This document shows positions 8,067 to 15,973 of a stretch of 41,302 bases of DNA, one piece after another. A program made the translations under genes and the position numbers. The stretch spans positions 1 through 41,302 of the forward strand of contig JAEWMT010000090.1 in NCBI GenBank assembly GCA_023393095.1, written 5' to 3'. The stretch's first letter is position 1. Each line of letters starts with the position of its first letter. This DNA comes from Bacillota bacterium. Its GTDB lineage: Bacteria; Bacillota; Clostridia; Lachnospirales; Lachnospiraceae. The notes under the pieces are model-generated. The model saw only the letters and a list, made by a program, of their open reading frames with translations, ran no database searches and had not been told where the DNA came from.

Positions 8067-9230
8067 TTATAAAACACTGGGGCCATTCCCAATCTCAACG
8101 ATATAAAAGGCAGGCTCATATCCTATCTTGTCCTTATATTCCTTACCCACATTTTCGACAAATACATTAATAGCATTTTCTTTCACAATGCTGACTGCAC
8201 AACCGCCAAAGCCTGCTCCCGTCATTCTTGCACCGATGACACCCTCCTGCTTTAAGGCAGCCTCAACCACGGTATCCAATTCAATACCAGTTACCTCATA
8301 ATCATACTTCAAAGATTCATGGGAGGCAACCATAAGCTTGCCAAATAAAATCAGATCCTTATTCTTTAGAGCCTCCACCGCTATGATTGTTCTCTGATTT
8401 TCATAAACAGCATGCTTTGCACGTTTTGCATGGATTGGATTTCGAATTGCTGATTTATAGGTTTCAAATTCCTCCTCTGTCAGTTCACCGAGTGCCTTAG
8501 TACTGACAACCTTCTGCAAATCTGCAAGAGCAGTCTCGCATTCACTTCTTCTTTCGTTATATTTGGAATCTCCAAGACCACGTTTCTTATTCGTATTCAT
8601 AATAACAATCTTAGAGTCTCCAAGATCAAGTGGAGCATATTCATAGGATAAATCAGCGGTGTCTAAGAAGATCGCATTATTCTTCTTACCCATGGCACAT
8701 GCAAATTGATCCATGATACCGCAGTTAACTCCGATGAAATGATTTTCCGCATATTGACTGATTAACGCGATTTCCGTTAAGCTTAACTCCAGATCTAAGA
8801 AATCCTTTAGGATATATCCAGTTAAAACTTCCAGAGAAGCTGAAGAAGATAAACCGGAACCGTTCGGAATATTGCCGAAATACAGAACGTCAAAACCACT
8901 TTCGATCTGATATCCCTTTTTCTGCATGACCCAGATAACGCCCTTGGGATAATTTGCCCAGTCATCCTCTGCCCGCTTTTCTAAATTAACGATAGAAGAT
9001 TCAATTACTCCTAGGTTTTTAAAATTCATTGAGTAGAAACGCAAGGTCTTATCTTCTCTTTTTCGTGCGACTGCATAAGTTCCAATCGTCAGTGCACAGG
9101 GAAATACATGCCCTCCGTTATAGTCCGTATGTTCTCCAATCAGGTTAACCCTTCCTGGAGTAAAATAGACTTGGCACTTGCCTTCCTTACCGAATATATC
9201 TTCAAAATTCTGAAGCAGCATTTCTTTCAT
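8067..9230 (-). CDS. galK: Galactokinase
   Basis: GalK phosphorylates galactose to galactose-1-phosphate with ATP. The 387-residue protein has the galactokinase signature GRVNLIGEHTDYNGG (26-40), the GHMP ATP-binding motif GSGLSSSASLEV, and the C-terminal GARMTGAGFGGCAVSI. The longest frame starts at 9251, but the ribosome site AAGGAG lies inside that extension, seven bases before ATG 9230, so 9230 is the start. A 15-base palindrome lies just upstream. galE follows on the same strand; no galT is visible in the window. Confidence 0.95.
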   Translation of the reverse strand: MKEMLLQNFEDIFGKEGKCQVYFTPGRVNLIGEHTDYNGGHVFPCALTIGTYAVARKREDKTLRFYSMNFKNLGVIESSIVNLEKRAEDDWANYPKGVIWVMQKKGYQIESGFDVLYFGNIPNGSGLSSSASLEVLTGYILKDFLDLELSLTEIALISQYAENHFIGVNCGIMDQFACAMGKKNNAIFLDTADLSYEYAPLDLGDSKIVIMNTNKKRGLGDSKYNERRSECETALADLQKVVSTKALGELTEEEFETYKSAIRNPIHAKRAKHAVYENQRTIIAVEALKNKDLILFGKLMVASHESLKYDYEVTGIELDTVVEAALKQEGVIGARMTGAGFGGCAVSIVKENAINVFVENVGKEYKDKIGYEPAFYIVEIGNGPSVL

Positions 9231-9249
9231 GCACAGTCTCCTTATCGGC

Positions 9250-9264
9250 ATTACATTATGTAAT
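9250..9264. promoter_or_regulatory. Palindrome upstream of galK, possible operator
   Basis: ATTACATTATGTAAT is a 15-base palindrome with a single central base. It overlaps a weak possible -10 (TAATGT) and sits about 20 bases before the galK start codon. The binding protein is unknown; the adjacent Lrp-type regulator is one possibility. Confidence 0.35.
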
Positions 9265-9350
9265 CATATATAATTCTCAAATTGGATTGTGGTATTACAA
9301 TTGAATAATTCATCAGATATCTAAGAAGTTTTACCAATTTGTTGCACCTT

Positions 9351-9803
9351 CTATTCATTTATCTCATTTTCCAATACTTGAATACCTCTATGTTCCACCG
9401 CTGTTGAGAAGACTATCTGAGTACTGGTTTTTCCAAACCTTTGCATATCTCCGATAAATGTATCCAGATCCATCGTACTTTGAAAGCAAACCTTAATCAG
9501 CATGGAGTAATTACCTGTAACACAATTACATTCCATCACATTAGGGCAGGCCTTGATATAGGGATAGAACTCCTTTTTCTGTTCCGGAGCCACCTCAAGG
9601 TTTATAAAAGCAGTAATATGATAACCGAGTTTGAACCAGTCAACATTCGTATGATATCCTTTAATAATGCCTTGCTTCTCAAGTCGTGCAATTCTCGCTG
9701 CTGCCGCAGGAGAGGATAAATATACCTTTTCGGCCAGCTGCTTGAGCGGAACCCTTGCATTTTCCTGAAGCATAATTAAAAGCTGTTTGTCAATCTGATC
9801 CAT
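9351..9803 (-). CDS. Lrp/AsnC-family transcriptional regulator
   Basis: The 150-residue protein has the full Lrp/AsnC architecture. An N-terminal helix-turn-helix (IDKQLLIMLQENARVPLKQLAEKVYLS) is followed by RLEKQGIIKGY and a C-terminal RAM ligand-binding domain with the typical NVMECNCVTGNYSMLIKV. These proteins sense amino acids and usually act on nearby or own promoters. ATG 9803 follows GGAGG. It precedes galK by 120 bases, which may be coincidental. The ligand cannot be told from the sequence. Confidence 0.9.
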   Translation of the reverse strand: MDQIDKQLLIMLQENARVPLKQLAEKVYLSSPAAAARIARLEKQGIIKGYHTNVDWFKLGYHITAFINLEVAPEQKKEFYPYIKACPNVMECNCVTGNYSMLIKVCFQSTMDLDTFIGDMQRFGKTSTQIVFSTAVEHRGIQVLENEINE

Positions 9804-10333
9804 TCATATACCTCCATAATTAATGATTCATGTTTCGGCAATTACGCAACTTTATAGTCTTTGTAAATGTATGGTTTTCGCAATTACTTCTACTGATTCA
9901 TAATAATTCATTGTAACGTTGTGATACCTTTTCAATATTCTAACCCCATAAATTTCATTATGCAAGTAAATTGTATGAATATCAGGAATCTGGAAGTAGG
10001 TTTCACCGAATAGCCTATGCTATAGCCCCATATCAAAAAGCCACATTGACAACTCCTCTTTTGTTTTGCCTGAATTGTTGATCTCAGAAAGAATCTCCAT
10101 AATCTCTGATGCCGCCTTTGATAATAGAATGAATTTTACTGTTAAAGGTCGGCAAATCCACTTAAGGATTGTGAGCCAGCTTTTGAGAATATAACTATTG
10201 ACAATCCAACTTAGAAATGTTAAGTTGATAAATCTAATATGGAACTGGTTAGGGTATCCAATTCTCACCCTTGCTAGCACATTTTCATTTTTTATATAAT
10301 ACAGACTTTTAACTTAGTGAGGGGGAGCTTACC
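9804..10333. other. Long intergenic region, possible decayed gene
   Basis: No convincing gene is seen in these 530 bases. An open frame at 10020-10280 on the minus strand could encode 86 residues ending SEINNSGKTKEELSMWLFDMGL. Its tail looks protein-like, but the upstream part is unlike any family I know and it has no ribosome site, so it may be a relic. Other structure: two direct copies of CGCAATTAC (near 9844 and 9879) and an inverted repeat GGATTGT/ACAATCC (about 10164-10207). The MATE promoter lies at the right end. Confidence 0.4.
10271..10300 (+). promoter_or_regulatory. Promoter of the MATE gene
   Basis: TTGCTA (10271-10276) and a perfect TATAAT (10295-10300) are 18 bases apart, with a short leader to the AGGGGGAG ribosome site of the exporter. 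Confidence 0.65.
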
Positions 10334-11701
10334 ATGAACGTTATCAATGATAAAGCAGAGAAAAGACATTTTTATAAGCTGGTATTTTCATTAGTATTGC
10401 CTATGGCTATTCAAAATCTAATTAATGTAGGTGTTTCAGCCGCAGACGTTATCATGCTGGGTAAAGTAAGTGAGACTGCTCTCTCCGCATCATCTCTGGC
10501 GGGTCAGGTTTATTTTATCATGTCCCTGATATTCTTCGGCTTAACCTCCGGAGCTGCAGTCCTTACTGCTCAGTACTGGGGGAAGAAAGATATTCGTACA
10601 ATAGAGAAAATTCTTGGAATTACGATGCGTTTTTCCCTGTCGGTAGCACTTTTATTTACCATTGCCGTGCAACTGTTCCCCGTTCCCATTATGCATATAT
10701 TCACAAATAGTAAAGAAACAGATGTTATCCTACAAGGGGCTGCATTTTTAAAAATCATTTCCTTTACATACCTCTTAAGTGCTGTGACAACGATCTATCT
10801 GAACATTATGCGAAGTGTCGAACGTGTTATCATCGCCACCGTTATCTATTCCATCTCATTGGTCGTTAACATACTGTTAAATACAGTCTTTATCTTTGGT
10901 AAATTAGGATTCCCTGCTATGGGTATTCGCGGCTCAGCACTAGCAACCTTAATTGCCCGATGCGTCGAACTTATTTTGGTTCTTTTATATGCTGTTTTCG
11001 TTAATAAAACGATACGTTTCCGTATCAGAGATATCTTCGTACGTGATAAGCTGCTTATGAAGGATTTTTTAACCTATTCCTTCCCTGTGATGCTAAATGA
11101 ATTGATCTGGGGAACCGGAACCTCCGTAATTGCTGCTATTATTGGTCATTTGGGCAAAGCCGCGGTAGCAGCAAATTCCGTTACACAGGTAATTAGACAG
11201 CTTGCAATGGTTGTAGCCTTCGGCCTGGCAAATGCTACTGCTATTACTCTTGGAAAAGCATTAGGTCAGGATAAGCAAGAGCTGGCTAAAAAATATGCAA
11301 AACGTTTCGTGCGCCTCACCATCATACTGGGTATTATCGGCTCCTTTGTTATCCTTGGTACCTCAGAGGTTGCAAAGGAATTCCTTTCTCTCAGCGGGCA
11401 GGCAAGAAACTATCTTAATATTATGATGATTGATATGTCGTATTTTGCAATTGCCCAGGCATATAATACCACCATGATCGTTGGTGTATTTCGGGCAGGT
11501 GGAGATATCAAATTCGGCTTATTCCTGGATACGGTTTTCTTATGGGGAGTTTCCATCTTATTCGGTGTAATCGCAGCCTTCGTGCTGAAGCTTCCTGTAC
11601 CGATTATTTATATTATCCTTTTAAGTGATGAAATAATGAAAATACCGATATCTACCTGGAGATATCGGTCCATGAAATGGGTAAAGAATGTAACAAGATA
11701 A
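10334..11701 (+). CDS. MATE-family efflux transporter
   Basis: The 455-residue protein is a twelve-helix cation antiporter of the MATE superfamily, exporting drugs or metabolites with Na+ or H+. Both MatE repeats are visible: the first from about residue 14 (FSLVLPMAIQNLINVGVSAADVIMLG) and the second from about 250 (FLTYSFPVMLNELIWGTGTSVIAAIIG). Conserved GLTSGAAVLTAQYWG is present. ATG 10334 follows GAGGGGGAG. It is transcribed alone on the plus strand. The substrate cannot be deduced. Confidence 0.9.
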   Translation: MNVINDKAEKRHFYKLVFSLVLPMAIQNLINVGVSAADVIMLGKVSETALSASSLAGQVYFIMSLIFFGLTSGAAVLTAQYWGKKDIRTIEKILGITMRFSLSVALLFTIAVQLFPVPIMHIFTNSKETDVILQGAAFLKIISFTYLLSAVTTIYLNIMRSVERVIIATVIYSISLVVNILLNTVFIFGKLGFPAMGIRGSALATLIARCVELILVLLYAVFVNKTIRFRIRDIFVRDKLLMKDFLTYSFPVMLNELIWGTGTSVIAAIIGHLGKAAVAANSVTQVIRQLAMVVAFGLANATAITLGKALGQDKQELAKKYAKRFVRLTIILGIIGSFVILGTSEVAKEFLSLSGQARNYLNIMMIDMSYFAIAQAYNTTMIVGVFRAGGDIKFGLFLDTVFLWGVSILFGVIAAFVLKLPVPIIYIILLSDEIMKIPISTWRYRSMKWVKNVTR

Positions 11702-11760
11702 TGCTTATTCAAATCGGAATATTTAGTCTCTAAATCATAAGATTTATTCTCACATTATAC

Positions 11761-12192
11761 TTAATATTTATTATCTGCTTCCTCAGCGCATTTTAATATG
11801 CCCGGGGAAGCATTTCCATCTTGCAGCATTACAGAATTATTATTGCCATAGGCAACTTTCATAATATATTCTTTTATAACGCTTCGTTTTTTCTCATTCA
11901 AATTTATGTATTCCAATATAATGGTTTTATCAAGCTCATCCAGTAGATAGATCTGTGCTAATTGTTCGATGCTGTCGGGATGCTTATGTCGAAAGATTTC
12001 TCCTTCTCCATTCTTAAGCCAATTTTCATTTATATTAAACTCTCTACATATCATTAACAGCATATGTTCCGTCAGACCACGCTTACCATTCTCAATTTTT
12101 GAGATACCTGCTGCGGTAACCCCTAATTTTTTTCCGAATGCGCTTTGACTCATATTTAATTTATTCCTAAGTAATTTCACTCTCGTATTCAA
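11761..12192 (-). CDS. XRE-family helix-turn-helix regulator
   Basis: The 143-residue protein has a phage-repressor-type domain at the N-terminus (RVKLLRNKLNMSQSAFGKKLGVTAAGISKIENGKRG, then FNINENWLKNGEGEIF) and a helical tail of about 70 residues without a recognised domain. The longest frame starts at ATG 12225, but that ATG overlaps the gene's own -10 box (12216-12221) and precedes the GGAGGAG site. Translation therefore most likely starts at TTG 12192. It is divergent from a 55-residue protein gene, and both promoters lie in the shared gap, so autoregulation is likely. Confidence 0.82.
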   Translation of the reverse strand: MNTRVKLLRNKLNMSQSAFGKKLGVTAAGISKIENGKRGLTEHMLLMICREFNINENWLKNGEGEIFRHKHPDSIEQLAQIYLLDELDKTIILEYINLNEKKRSVIKEYIMKVAYGNNNSVMLQDGNASPGILKCAEEADNKY

Positions 12193-12215
12193 AATTATGC
12201 ATCTCCTCCAATCTG

Positions 12216-12244
12216 ATATTATCAAAACTGTCTGATTTAGTCAA
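12216..12244 (-). promoter_or_regulatory. Promoter of the XRE regulator
   Basis: TTGACT (12239-12244) and TAATAT (12216-12221) are spaced by 17 bases on the minus strand. The implied start of transcription lies just before the GGAGGAG site, giving a very short leader. Confidence 0.65.
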
Positions 12245-12263
12245 ATATTTTACATGTTATATA

Positions 12264-12292
12264 TTGACAAATTATTCTAAGTTTAGTATAAT
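12264..12292 (+). promoter_or_regulatory. Consensus promoter of the 55-residue protein gene
   Basis: A perfect TTGACA (12264-12269), a 17-base spacer and a perfect TATAAT (12287-12292). A fully consensus promoter next to a repressor gene suggests a strong promoter held off by that repressor. Confidence 0.85.
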
Positions 12293-12354
12293 GTTGGCAT
12301 AGCTATTATTGATCGTTGGCACAGTCGTATAATAAGGAAAATGGGGATGTAAAT

Positions 12355-12522
12355 ATGCAAAATGATCATCAGATTCCCAATGAAAAAAATGATGACTATG
12401 AAATTGTAGCTGCCATAAAAAGCTTAAGTACAACACAGAAGCAAATTATTCTTCATAAGATAGAAGATATCAAAAATATATCGAATGAGGCGGAAATCAA
12501 CTCTTCTTCAGAAATAACCTAA
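12355..12522 (+). CDS. Small hydrophilic protein, unknown function
   Basis: From ATG 12355 the protein has 55 residues, is highly charged and has no membrane segment. Its middle (IVAAIKSLSTTQKQIILHKIEDIK) is predicted helical. The frame can be extended to 12316, but the GGGGA ribosome site lies 3' of that codon and just before ATG 12355. It is driven by a consensus promoter and divergent from the XRE regulator, an arrangement seen for small effectors or partner proteins of XRE regulators. I do not recognise a family. Confidence 0.6.
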   Translation: MQNDHQIPNEKNDDYEIVAAIKSLSTTQKQIILHKIEDIKNISNEAEINSSSEIT

Positions 12523-12558
12523 TTTATTAAATATAGAATGAGGAAGATTAATAAAAGT

Positions 12559-12645
12559 TTCAATAAAGCATAAGATAGCTGCGTATTCCCCAATAGAGTT
12601 TCATGGATTCTAATAATTTGCATCCTTATCTTATGCTTTATTGAA
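12559..12645. repeat. 19-bp perfect inverted repeat
   Basis: Perfect 19-base arms at 12559-12577 and 12627-12645 (TTCAATAAAGCATAAGATA and its complement) enclose 49 bases. On the plus strand it is not followed by a clear U-run, so it is a poor intrinsic terminator. It separates the small protein gene from the DUF2935 gene and could act in RNA stability, processing or as a small foldback element. Confidence 0.8.
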
Positions 12646-12730
12646 GTAATATTCATCATTATTGTCACGAATCATATCTTTCTCTCATAGAATAATTACA
12701 TACTATATGCCTTTATGCGGGGGATATGAA

Positions 12731-13660
12731 TTGGATTCTAGAAATGACTTTGTACGGCAATCATTAGAATTGCATCTTTTTTTTGGAAGAATAATGAAGG
12801 AACACTCTTTTTTTCTGGAACTTGGATTTACACCTAGGGATAGTAACTACACGGAACAGGCAGACTCTTTCCGCAGAGAATTTGACAAGTTATTATGGGA
12901 AGTAGTAAACCTGTCTAATGGTATTGTAAGCCCTGATGTATTACGATCAGGAGAAGTCTTTACTCAATATACCGTCGATGCAGAAAGAGCTTCCTCCTTC
13001 TATTCAGGTATCGATATTCCCATCACACTGACTCAGGCAGAAGCCGAATTAATGGGCGGTTCTATGCAATCTTTCAATCAGCATATGGAAAACAGAGTAT
13101 ATCAACTCAACGAGAGCTATATTGATTGCGTTTCTGAACTAATCAAATTCAAAACACGAATATTATCTAATGTTTTAAACTGTTCCATGTTTACAGTAAA
13201 TTATCCTCTGCTGATCGATCATATCCTGCGCGAAGCAAAACTCTATCTTCAAATGATTCAATATCTTCAATATGGGGAAGATAAAGATATGGCGCAGACT
13301 ATTTTAGAACAGGAAATGTTCTGGAACAGAATCATGGCCGAACACGCCAAGTTCATCCGTGGCCTGCTTGATCCAACGGAAGAAGCACTTTTTAATACTG
13401 CCAATGCTTTTGGTAATCAATTTGATCATTTGACAGAAGAAGCTTCGGCTGCAATGGATATGACCATTCCCCCGGAATCTATAACCGATGATGCACTGAC
13501 GGCTACCCGTGCCATTCGGGATTTCAAAGCACAGGGAACACAGGGTTTGATTCAATGTAAAGTTAAGTCCATCATCATTCCTTTACTTGGTGACCATACA
13601 TTACGTGAGGCAAGCCATTATCTCAGACTTTTAAAGATGTTTAAAGGTGCTGGCAGATAG
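12731..13660 (+). CDS. DUF2935 family protein
   Basis: The 309-residue protein is made of two related helical bundles. The first has SLELHLFFGRIMKEHSFFLELGF, the second QEMFWNRIMAEHAKFIRGLLDP. Each carries a repeated R-I-M-x-E-H motif, and the pattern of E and H residues resembles metal-binding four-helix bundles. The family is common in Firmicutes and has no proven function. The longest frame starts at TTG 12662, but GGGGGA at about 12719-12724 points to TTG 12731, just before the conserved start of the domain. ATG 12707 is another possibility. It appears monocistronic. Confidence 0.8.
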   Translation: MDSRNDFVRQSLELHLFFGRIMKEHSFFLELGFTPRDSNYTEQADSFRREFDKLLWEVVNLSNGIVSPDVLRSGEVFTQYTVDAERASSFYSGIDIPITLTQAEAELMGGSMQSFNQHMENRVYQLNESYIDCVSELIKFKTRILSNVLNCSMFTVNYPLLIDHILREAKLYLQMIQYLQYGEDKDMAQTILEQEMFWNRIMAEHAKFIRGLLDPTEEALFNTANAFGNQFDHLTEEASAAMDMTIPPESITDDALTATRAIRDFKAQGTQGLIQCKVKSIIIPLLGDHTLREASHYLRLLKMFKGAGR

Positions 13661-13757
13661 CAATCATTCTATAGTCCATATACGATTTAAAAGGTCAGGA
13701 ATATAAAACATAAATCAAGGATACAATTCATCTTTTCATCTTTTCCATAAGCAAGAT

Positions 13758-13833
13758 AATCGCTACCCATTTGCCTAGAACAGTTAAGACAGATAAAACT
13801 TGCCTTTCTGTTTAAAGTAAACAGGTAGCGATT
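13758..13833. other. Structured intergenic element of unknown role
   Basis: A 10-bp perfect outer stem (AATCGCTACC at 13758-13767 with GGTAGCGATT at 13824-13833) encloses about 56 bases. Within these a second perfect hairpin, CTGTTTA-AAG-TAAACAG, sits at 13808-13824 directly against the 3' arm. No U-run marks it as a terminator. It lies between the convergent DUF2935 and UPF0016 genes and could be a small RNA or a 3' stabilising structure. Confidence 0.45.
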
Positions 13834-13943
13834 GTTAAGTGTAACCAAAATATATGGCTATTGCCATCAGAACATGCCTCATAACCAGACCGCAGGATTC
13901 AATAACGGTTGTCGAACATTACTGGGAAATTATAATAAACAGC

Positions 13944-14633
13944 TTATTCATTATCTTCCGACAGATTTTTATTATCGGCCTGTTCACTATAAGTATATCT
14001 TACACCGATCAGATAAGTTAATGTACCAACTATAAGGAAGTAAACAATGATATAAATCGGACTTAGCAACCATTCAGGAGCTGACTGATAAAGAGTCAGC
14101 GTTCCGAAGAAAATGAAAATCAATCCGGCTCCCCATTTAATATATTTCTCAGGAATATGCTTACTCATCCAGGCTCCGCAGATAATACCGATACCATCGG
14201 CAATTAACATACCGGTTGTTGTACCTAGCAGTATGAATAGCGGATTAATACTATCTGCCGCAATTGCAATTGTCATAAGCTGGGTCTTGTCCCCCATTTC
14301 AGCAATAAAAAAGGCAATACATACCGTTATCACCGGTCCGAATTTCTTCTTCTTTTTATCATCATCATCAATTTTATCCCCTCTTAAAGTCCAGAAACCA
14401 AAGATAAGGAACGCAACTGCTGCTACTATTTTAATCGTATCTATTGGAATTACTGAATTTAAATAGCTTCCTAACGCTACTGCCAATGCATGATTAAGAA
14501 CCGTTGCTATCAATACTCCAAGCATTACCTGTCTTACTTTGTATTTGCTTGCCATAGCCATTGCAAGAAGTTGGGTTTTATCTCCCATTTCGGCTACAAC
14601 AACAAATAACGCTGCTTTTATAAATTCTGACAT
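13944..14633 (-). CDS. UPF0016 / GDT1 (TMEM165) family manganese exporter
   Basis: The 229-residue membrane protein has two copies of the family motif ExGDKT (EMGDKT at 15-20 and 112-117), each in a hydrophobic half. The halves are separated by a charged loop (DDDDKKKKK). Members such as bacterial MneA/Mnx and eukaryotic GDT1/TMEM165 move Mn2+ (and Ca2+) out of the cytoplasm. The start is ATG 14633 after GTGGAGG. The yybP-ykoY riboswitch in its leader supports a manganese role strongly. The C-terminal tail is acidic and cytoplasmic. Confidence 0.9.
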   Translation of the reverse strand: MSEFIKAALFVVVAEMGDKTQLLAMAMASKYKVRQVMLGVLIATVLNHALAVALGSYLNSVIPIDTIKIVAAVAFLIFGFWTLRGDKIDDDDKKKKKFGPVITVCIAFFIAEMGDKTQLMTIAIAADSINPLFILLGTTTGMLIADGIGIICGAWMSKHIPEKYIKWGAGLIFIFFGTLTLYQSAPEWLLSPIYIIVYFLIVGTLTYLIGVRYTYSEQADNKNLSEDNE

Positions 14634-14660
14634 TTTGTGACCTCCACTTGTTTTTTATTC

Positions 14661-14757
14661 ATAATAAAAGACCTTTAACACAACAAATATCAGATAATCT
14701 CCTCCAATATTATGTAATGGAAAAGAAAATTTCTGATATTTTCTGTGTTAAAAGTCT
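14661..14757 (-). terminator. Expression-platform terminator of the Mn riboswitch
   Basis: A stem of roughly 24 bp pairs the region 14732-14757 with 14667-14692 and is followed on the minus strand by TCTTTTATTAT. Its 5' arm begins within the GAGAC at the 3' end of the aptamer, so aptamer folding and terminator folding compete. This fits Mn2+-induced antitermination. Confidence 0.8.
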
Positions 14758-14845
14758 CACTTAACTGATTACAGTCACGATAAAGCCAGACCGTTAGGTC
14801 AGTATGTTGACTTTATCACCCATTAAGGTAGCTACTCCCTTTTAT
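14754..14845 (-). ncRNA. yybP-ykoY manganese riboswitch (aptamer)
   Basis: The minus-strand leader of the UPF0016 gene contains the conserved GGGAGTAGC (complement at 14831-14839), followed by GTCAACATACTG and a GACC..GGTCTGG hairpin, and closes with GTGAGAC. These are the conserved cores of the yybP-ykoY class that binds Mn2+. Size and gene context (a Mn exporter) agree. Recognised by eye; a covariance-model search would give exact ends. Confidence 0.85.
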
Positions 14846-14875
14846 TACAGTAACATTATTATTAATTTTTTATAT

Positions 14876-14904
14876 AATATACCATGGAAAGCGACGAAAT
14901 GCAA
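14876..14904 (-). promoter_or_regulatory. Promoter of the riboswitch-UPF0016 transcript
   Basis: TTGCAT (14899-14904) and TATATT (14876-14881) with a 17-base spacer on the minus strand, about 30 bases before the aptamer. Confidence 0.65.
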
Positions 14905-14938
14905 CAAAAGAATAACTTAATTGTGATATTGGGCAAGT

Positions 14939-15940
14939 TTATGGTTCTTCATTACCGAGTATCAGCTGAAGCAGTCCATTAACAGTGAAATTATGAATAT
15001 AGCTTCCAACATCGATATCTTCCAGTCTGCGAATTAGCTCTTCTTTCAGAAGTGCCGATCCATTTACTGCATTGCACAGACCCTCCTTATCCTTATAGGA
15101 GAAGTAATCTCCGTAAATATCAAAATCAGCTATACATTCATTTTCAATATTCATACATATCTCAATCTGTCCACAGCCTTCCAATCGTATCTTCCTGCAG
15201 ATCTCATACTGCGGTGATTTACCGTAATTCCATTCCCAGGTTTCATAAATTGCATCCGCTATCTCCTGAACTCGGGAAAAGTCCTCCTCTGTAAGAGGAT
15301 ACTCCGTAAGATTCGTCTCCTCAAACATATGCTCCACTAGAAGCTTTTTAAATTCCCTAATCGGAATATTCTTGTTCTCCATATAGGGGCGGATATTGGT
15401 TACATGGCTCTTAATACTTTTGACACCCTTGGTTATCATCTTCTCCTGGCTTACATTCAATGCATTACTGACAACCTCCAAATTCGAATCATACATCAAT
15501 GTTCCATGATGCATGATTTTCCCGTTCTTAAAGTACTGGGCGTTACCAGAAAACTTCTTACCATCAATCACCATGTCATTTCTTCCGTTAATTTCTGCAG
15601 TTACGCCAAGCTTCTTAAGCGCAGTGACAACAGGTCTGCAGAATTTCGAAAAGTCAAAATGCTTTTCTTTCTCTCTCATGATAAAAGTAAAATTCAAATT
15701 ACCAAGATCATGATACACCGCGCCACCGCCAGATAATCGGCGTACAACCCGGATTTTGTTCTGCTTAACGTAATCCGTATTAATCTCAAGATACGTATTC
15801 TGATTCTTACCGATGATGATTGCATTATCATTCTGCCACAACAGGAAGATATCATCATTTTCGGAAAGTTCGTCAAAAGCATATTGTTCCAAGGCTAAAT
15901 TAAAGGCTGGGTCCGTGGTTTCTACATCAATATATTTCAT
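14939..15940 (-). CDS. lplA: Lipoate--protein ligase
   Basis: LplA attaches scavenged lipoic acid to lipoyl domains, here most likely GcvH. The 333-residue protein has the lipoate-binding RRLSGGGAVYHD at 67-78, NLNFTF at about 81-86, and the catalytic lysine region DGKKFSGNAQ (about 126-135). The C-terminal accessory domain of LplA is present. ATG 15940 follows AAGGAG. It is the last gene of the long minus-strand array, 33 bases behind lpdA. No lipoyl synthase or octanoyltransferase is visible in the window, so the system may depend on external lipoate. Confidence 0.93.
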   Translation of the reverse strand: MKYIDVETTDPAFNLALEQYAFDELSENDDIFLLWQNDNAIIIGKNQNTYLEINTDYVKQNKIRVVRRLSGGGAVYHDLGNLNFTFIMREKEKHFDFSKFCRPVVTALKKLGVTAEINGRNDMVIDGKKFSGNAQYFKNGKIMHHGTLMYDSNLEVVSNALNVSQEKMITKGVKSIKSHVTNIRPYMENKNIPIREFKKLLVEHMFEETNLTEYPLTEEDFSRVQEIADAIYETWEWNYGKSPQYEICRKIRLEGCGQIEICMNIENECIADFDIYGDYFSYKDKEGLCNAVNGSALLKEELIRRLEDIDVGSYIHNFTVNGLLQLILGNEEP

Positions 15941-15973
15941 GAATATCCGGCTCCTTATTCTATTGTTTTCGGA

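Noticed and set aside
10020..10280. 86-codon minus-strand frame before the MATE gene as a real gene
   Set aside because: No ribosome site and an upstream half unlike any protein; kept only as a possible relic in the intergenic entry.
13832..14035. 67-codon plus-strand frame overlapping the end of the UPF0016 gene
   Set aside because: Mostly antisense to that gene, with no ribosome site or protein-like composition.
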